Assembly: GCA_031546715.1 (NCBI GenBank)
Contig: JAVBKA010000023.1
Coordinates: 1-16,773, forward strand
Direction of reading: 5' to 3'
Source of the DNA: JAVBKA01 sp031546715
GTDB lineage: Bacteria > Bacillota > Clostridia > Oscillospirales > UBA929
DNA length: 16,773 nt
Part shown: positions 14,243 to 16,773 of the stretch, one piece after another
Position numbering within the stretch: the stretch's first letter is position 1
Layout: every line of letters begins with the position of its first letter
Translations under genes and position numbers: made by a program
Notes under the pieces: model-generated
Database searches by the model: none
The model's input: only the letters and a program-made list of their open reading frames with translations
What the model was told of the DNA's origin: nothing

Positions 14243-14284
14243 TAGGGTTATTAATTACTGCTTAGCCAGTAATTAATAACCCTA
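14243..14284. terminator. Perfect 18-bp hairpin after the ABC operon
   Basis: TAGGGTTATTAATTACTG (14243-14260) and its exact reverse complement (14267-14284) are separated by CTTAGC. It starts 21 bases after the permease stop. There is no T-run on either side, so it is not a standard intrinsic terminator; it may be a 3' stabilising hairpin, a factor-dependent stop or a small repeat element. Confidence 0.6.
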
Positions 14285-14392
14285 CATTGCTTAATATGAC
14301 AACACCTGATTGTATATTTCAGCACACTTTCTCTTGATGTTATGAATGTTTTAGAGTAAACTATATACACGTCTACAAGGTGGGTGAGCTTA

Positions 14393-14452
14393 TTGAATAA
14401 ACAAAAAACCATTTCGCCTCTCAAACGTTTGGAAATTTGGATATATAAATAA
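14393..14452 (+). CDS. Possible 19-residue leader peptide
   Basis: TTG at 14393 preceded by AAGGTGG at suitable distance, reading MNKQKTISPLKRLEIWIYK, then TAA. A GTG at 14384 gives a three-residue-longer form but with poor ribosome-site spacing. It ends 15 bases before the next gene's ATG. It is basic and ends in an aromatic stretch. It could be a leader peptide coupled to the 617-residue gene, or chance; the length is too short to judge by composition. Confidence 0.25.
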   Translation: MNKQKTISPLKRLEIWIYK

Positions 14453-14467
14453 AAGCGGGGTGCAAAA

Positions 14468-16321
14468 ATGAGTAATCAACGAGATATTACCATGGCGGTA
14501 AAAATGAACAACAAGTGCTTTCCCGACATTGAGAAGCTTTGGCTGGGGCAACCCTGTGACAAAGCTCAAATACTGGAGATTCTTGATTTTATTGACAAGC
14601 GTTATGACTGCGCCGATTTTCGTATGGTGTGCATTTTGCGCTCACTGTTTGATTTTAGCTCTCTGATATCACCTGAAACTTTGCGCCTTATGAAGAAAAC
14701 CGTCCTCGGCTTCCGTTATTGGATGGATGAACCGGGGGAGGACAGCATGTGCTTCTGGTCGGAAAACCATCAGCTTTTGTTTGCTACGTGTGAATACTTG
14801 GCAGGTCAGCTATACCCCTATGAAGTGTTCTCCAACAGCGGTCTTACAGGAGCGCAGCACCTGCAAAAGGCGCGCCCAAAAATCAGTTCATGGCTGAAAA
14901 CCCGCTTTGAACTTGGCTTTGTGGAATGGCACTCAAACACCTATTATGAGGAGGATATTGCGACGCTGTCCTTACTTATCGACTGCTGTAAAGACGAGCT
15001 ACTGGTTACTCAGTGCAACATTTTGCTGGATTTACTGCTGCTAGACCTTGCGCTGCACAGCTTTAAAGGTCTGTTCTGCGCCACCAGCGGACGGTGCTAC
15101 GAAAACCAGAAAAAAGACCCCTTTAAGCAGGATGTTTTAGATATTACAGAGAAAGCCTTTGGCTTTGGAAACAAAACAGAGTACGATTTTACACGGCTGT
15201 CCTCTGATTTTATCATCAACAGGCGGTATAAAATGCCGAAGGTCATATATGAAATCGCACATAACCATGAAGATAATATTATCAAAGACTCCATGGGGCT
15301 TGATTTATCAGAGCTTGACAGCTACTTCCCTAACAAGCATGACATAAACGGTCGAGGCATGTTTCTTTGGTCAATGGAGGCTTTTACCAATTCCGAATCG
15401 GTAAATCAAACTATTAAGATTTTTAACGATTGGAAGCTTCGTACCAACGACTTTTTGAAGAACATTTCTGTATTAAATATCCCGGTGGTAAAGCAGCTTG
15501 GTCTGCTGCCTCAGCTTGTTAAAATACTAAATCCCATAACTCAAGGCATCGCCATTCAGCGCGCAAACACCTACACATATAAAACAAACAGCTTTATGCT
15601 GTCAACAGCCCAAGGTTATCACCCCGGCGAATTTGGCGACCAACAGCATATCTGGCAAGCGACCTTGGCTGGTGGCGTCTCGGTGTTCACCACCCATCCC
15701 GGTGCGACGTTTTTTGAGGACAATGCCCGCAATTTCTCCCCGTCCTATTGGGTGGGTAACGGCGTTCTGCCTCATGCTGGACAGTACAAAAACGTAACGG
15801 TGTGCATGTACGATTTGCGTGTGCGCAAGGGGCTGCTGGAAAAAGAACGGCTACAGCTTACACATGCGTATTTCCCCTTTGGCAAGCTAGACGAGTTCAG
15901 GCTGTGCGATAGAATGGTATTCGGGCGCAAGGGTGACGCATACGTCGCACTTTTCGGGCTTCGGGAGTTCCGTCGGCTTAACAACGACGAACTTATTCAG
16001 GACGGAGCTGTCACCGCATGGGCGTGCGCCTTGGGAAGTCAGGACTTTGACGGCAGCTTTCAGCATTTTATTTACAAGAACGAGAACAATTCTTTAGCCC
16101 TTAACGGCTCAGCTCTAACATTTACAGGGGGCGAACATAGCTATTGTCTGCACTACAAAAAACACTTTTCCGTAAACAGGAAAATCCAAAGACCTGACTA
16201 TCACCGCCTTGACTGCCGCTTTGTGAAGGCTCAGCGTCTGCCAAAGGAGTACAACATAAGTCATAACGGCTTGGGGCTGTATCTGAACTTTTCAGCAATA
16301 GAAAGAAGGGTTGAGGAGTGA
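14468..16321 (+). CDS. Uncharacterised (alpha/alpha)-toroid, polysaccharide-lyase-like protein
   Basis: A 617-residue protein, no signal peptide, no membrane helix. The N-terminal two thirds is helix-rich with FWSENHQLLFATCEYLAGQL (96-115), HLQKARPKISSWLKTRF (131-147), FGFVEWHSNTYYEED-type residues near 149-163 and CATSGRCYENQ (204-214). The rest looks like beta-sandwich with GEFGDQQHIWQATLAGG (387-403), FTTHPG and VLPHAGQYKNV. This layout, with conserved Asn/His and Tyr/His, resembles toroid-plus-sandwich lyases such as heparinase II/III relatives, but I know of no assigned activity for this family. ATG 14468 follows GGGGTG. It is preceded by an 18-bp hairpin and a possible leader ORF. Function, and whether it acts inside the cell, are unknown. 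Confidence 0.7.
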   Translation: MSNQRDITMAVKMNNKCFPDIEKLWLGQPCDKAQILEILDFIDKRYDCADFRMVCILRSLFDFSSLISPETLRLMKKTVLGFRYWMDEPGEDSMCFWSENHQLLFATCEYLAGQLYPYEVFSNSGLTGAQHLQKARPKISSWLKTRFELGFVEWHSNTYYEEDIATLSLLIDCCKDELLVTQCNILLDLLLLDLALHSFKGLFCATSGRCYENQKKDPFKQDVLDITEKAFGFGNKTEYDFTRLSSDFIINRRYKMPKVIYEIAHNHEDNIIKDSMGLDLSELDSYFPNKHDINGRGMFLWSMEAFTNSESVNQTIKIFNDWKLRTNDFLKNISVLNIPVVKQLGLLPQLVKILNPITQGIAIQRANTYTYKTNSFMLSTAQGYHPGEFGDQQHIWQATLAGGVSVFTTHPGATFFEDNARNFSPSYWVGNGVLPHAGQYKNVTVCMYDLRVRKGLLEKERLQLTHAYFPFGKLDEFRLCDRMVFGRKGDAYVALFGLREFRRLNNDELIQDGAVTAWACALGSQDFDGSFQHFIYKNENNSLALNGSALTFTGGEHSYCLHYKKHFSVNRKIQRPDYHRLDCRFVKAQRLPKEYNISHNGLGLYLNFSAIERRVEE

Positions 16322-16446
16322 TTGCCAGCGTGCTGAGCTATATCAAGTACAAGCCGCGGAAACCAAAAGTCGTAGAAAAAACGCCACAGCGCAGGGTTGT
16401 TGCGCACGTCCTTTGGGGTACATGTGGTTTGGGTGAATGGGCGTAG
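16318..16446 (+). pseudogene. Short overlapping ORF running into a repeat (possible gene remnant)
   Basis: A GTG at 16318 overlaps the stop of the 617-residue gene (GTGA), with AAGG eight bases upstream, and reads MIASVLSYIKYKPRKPKVVE before entering dispersed module A; the frame stops at 16446 inside module B, giving 42 residues. The start looks like a coupled downstream gene whose body was replaced by the repeat insertion. Chance overlap is equally possible. Confidence 0.25.
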
Positions 16447-16469
16447 GGGCGAACTTTGTTCGCCCGAGG
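16361..16469 (+). repeat. Dispersed repeat modules A and B, second locus
   Basis: Module A (16361-16427) and module B core (16431-16469, with GGGCGAAC-TTT-GTTCGCCC) repeat those at 7170-7244 and 7344-7382, in the same order and orientation. Only one B copy is present and the tandem arrays of the first locus are absent. Confidence 0.8.
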
Positions 16470-16531
16470 GTTGCTGGGTTGGTGATATTTTTACGTTGCT
16501 TGATTATTCACCGTAGTTTGTAGCTATGGTG

Positions 16532-16650
16532 ACCACCCCGCCCTTCGGGCACCCCTCCACAGCGGGGAATTGGGATGCGGTCGATGGATTATTTCTCAAC
16601 TTTAGATAAAAAACAAACTACGCAACCTGAGAAAATTCCCCTCTGTGGAG
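16532..16650. mobile_element. Truncated copy of the MITE-like element
   Basis: The left arm (16532-16571) matches the 7876-7917 arm closely. The right arm is reduced to AATTCCCCTCTGTGGAG (16634-16650), missing about 24 bases that would complete the inverted repeat. The centre differs from the first copy. Like the first copy it follows modules A and B. Confidence 0.65.
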
Positions 16651-16676
16651 TAATGTCAACAACTTAAGGGACTGTG

Positions 16677-16773
16677 GTGAAAACGCACAAGAAGCGACGG
16701 CAAAGATTGTGGAAAAAGCGAATTGACAAATGGGGAATTGCCCCAATAATGGCAAAAAACGGGAGAATTTGCC
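16677..16773 (+). CDS. Open basic reading frame at window edge (doubtful)
   Basis: GTG at 16677 with AAGGGA five bases upstream opens a frame reading VKTHKKRRQRLWKKRIDKWG and continuing to the edge without a stop. It begins right after the truncated element. It is too short to classify, and a promoter-like TTGACA / AATAAT pair (16723-16728, 16745-16750, 16-base spacer) inside it argues that the real gene may start further right. Confidence 0.15.
   Translation, partial: MKTHKKRRQRLWKKRIDKWGIAPIMAKNGRIC

Overview
The window looks like a motile, low-GC Gram-positive anaerobe of the Clostridia type. The evidence is indirect. The flagellar genes run flgB-flgC-fliE-fliF-fliG-fliH-fliI as in Bacillus and Clostridium, a CheD is present, ribosome binding sites are strong (AGGAGG-like), and TTG starts are frequent (fliH, fliG, fliF, the transglycosylase gene and gtrA). 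I cannot name a genus from sequence alone.

Right to left on the minus strand, positions 11380 to 1 hold a motility and chemotaxis block. It begins with a small HTH regulator with a His/Cys-rich linker, which has its own promoter and terminator. Next come cheR, cheB and cheD with a promoter before cheR and a hairpin after cheD. A 1.2 kb patchwork of dispersed repeats follows (about 7080-8010). Then come an SLT-type lytic transglycosylase gene with its own sigma-A promoter and a C10 tract in its leader, and finally the rod, MS-ring, switch and export ATPase genes flgB to fliI (fliI is cut by the window edge). CheR, CheB and CheD set receptor methylation and deamidation. FlgB, FlgC, FliE, FliF, FliG, FliH and FliI build the basal body, switch and export ATPase. 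The transglycosylase probably opens peptidoglycan for the rod. The fliE-fliF and fliF-fliG gaps contain RNA hairpins, a shared 14-nt element and an internal promoter candidate.

Positions 11427 to 14221 hold a divergent pair: gtrA (small membrane protein, minus strand) facing a MerR/TipAS-like regulator, an ABC ATPase and an ABC-2 permease on the plus strand. Both divergent promoters carry a dyad inside the -35/-10 spacer, and the merR spacer is 19 bp, as expected for a MerR-controlled promoter. This resembles a drug- or peptide-responsive efflux operon. A perfect 18-bp hairpin follows it.

Positions 14384 to 16773 hold a 617-residue protein without a signal peptide that looks like an uncharacterised (alpha/alpha)-toroid, polysaccharide-lyase-like protein. 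It is preceded by a possible 19-residue leader ORF and followed by a 4-base-overlapping short ORF that runs into a second copy of the same repeat patchwork. The window ends with a truncated inverted-repeat element and an open, very basic reading frame.
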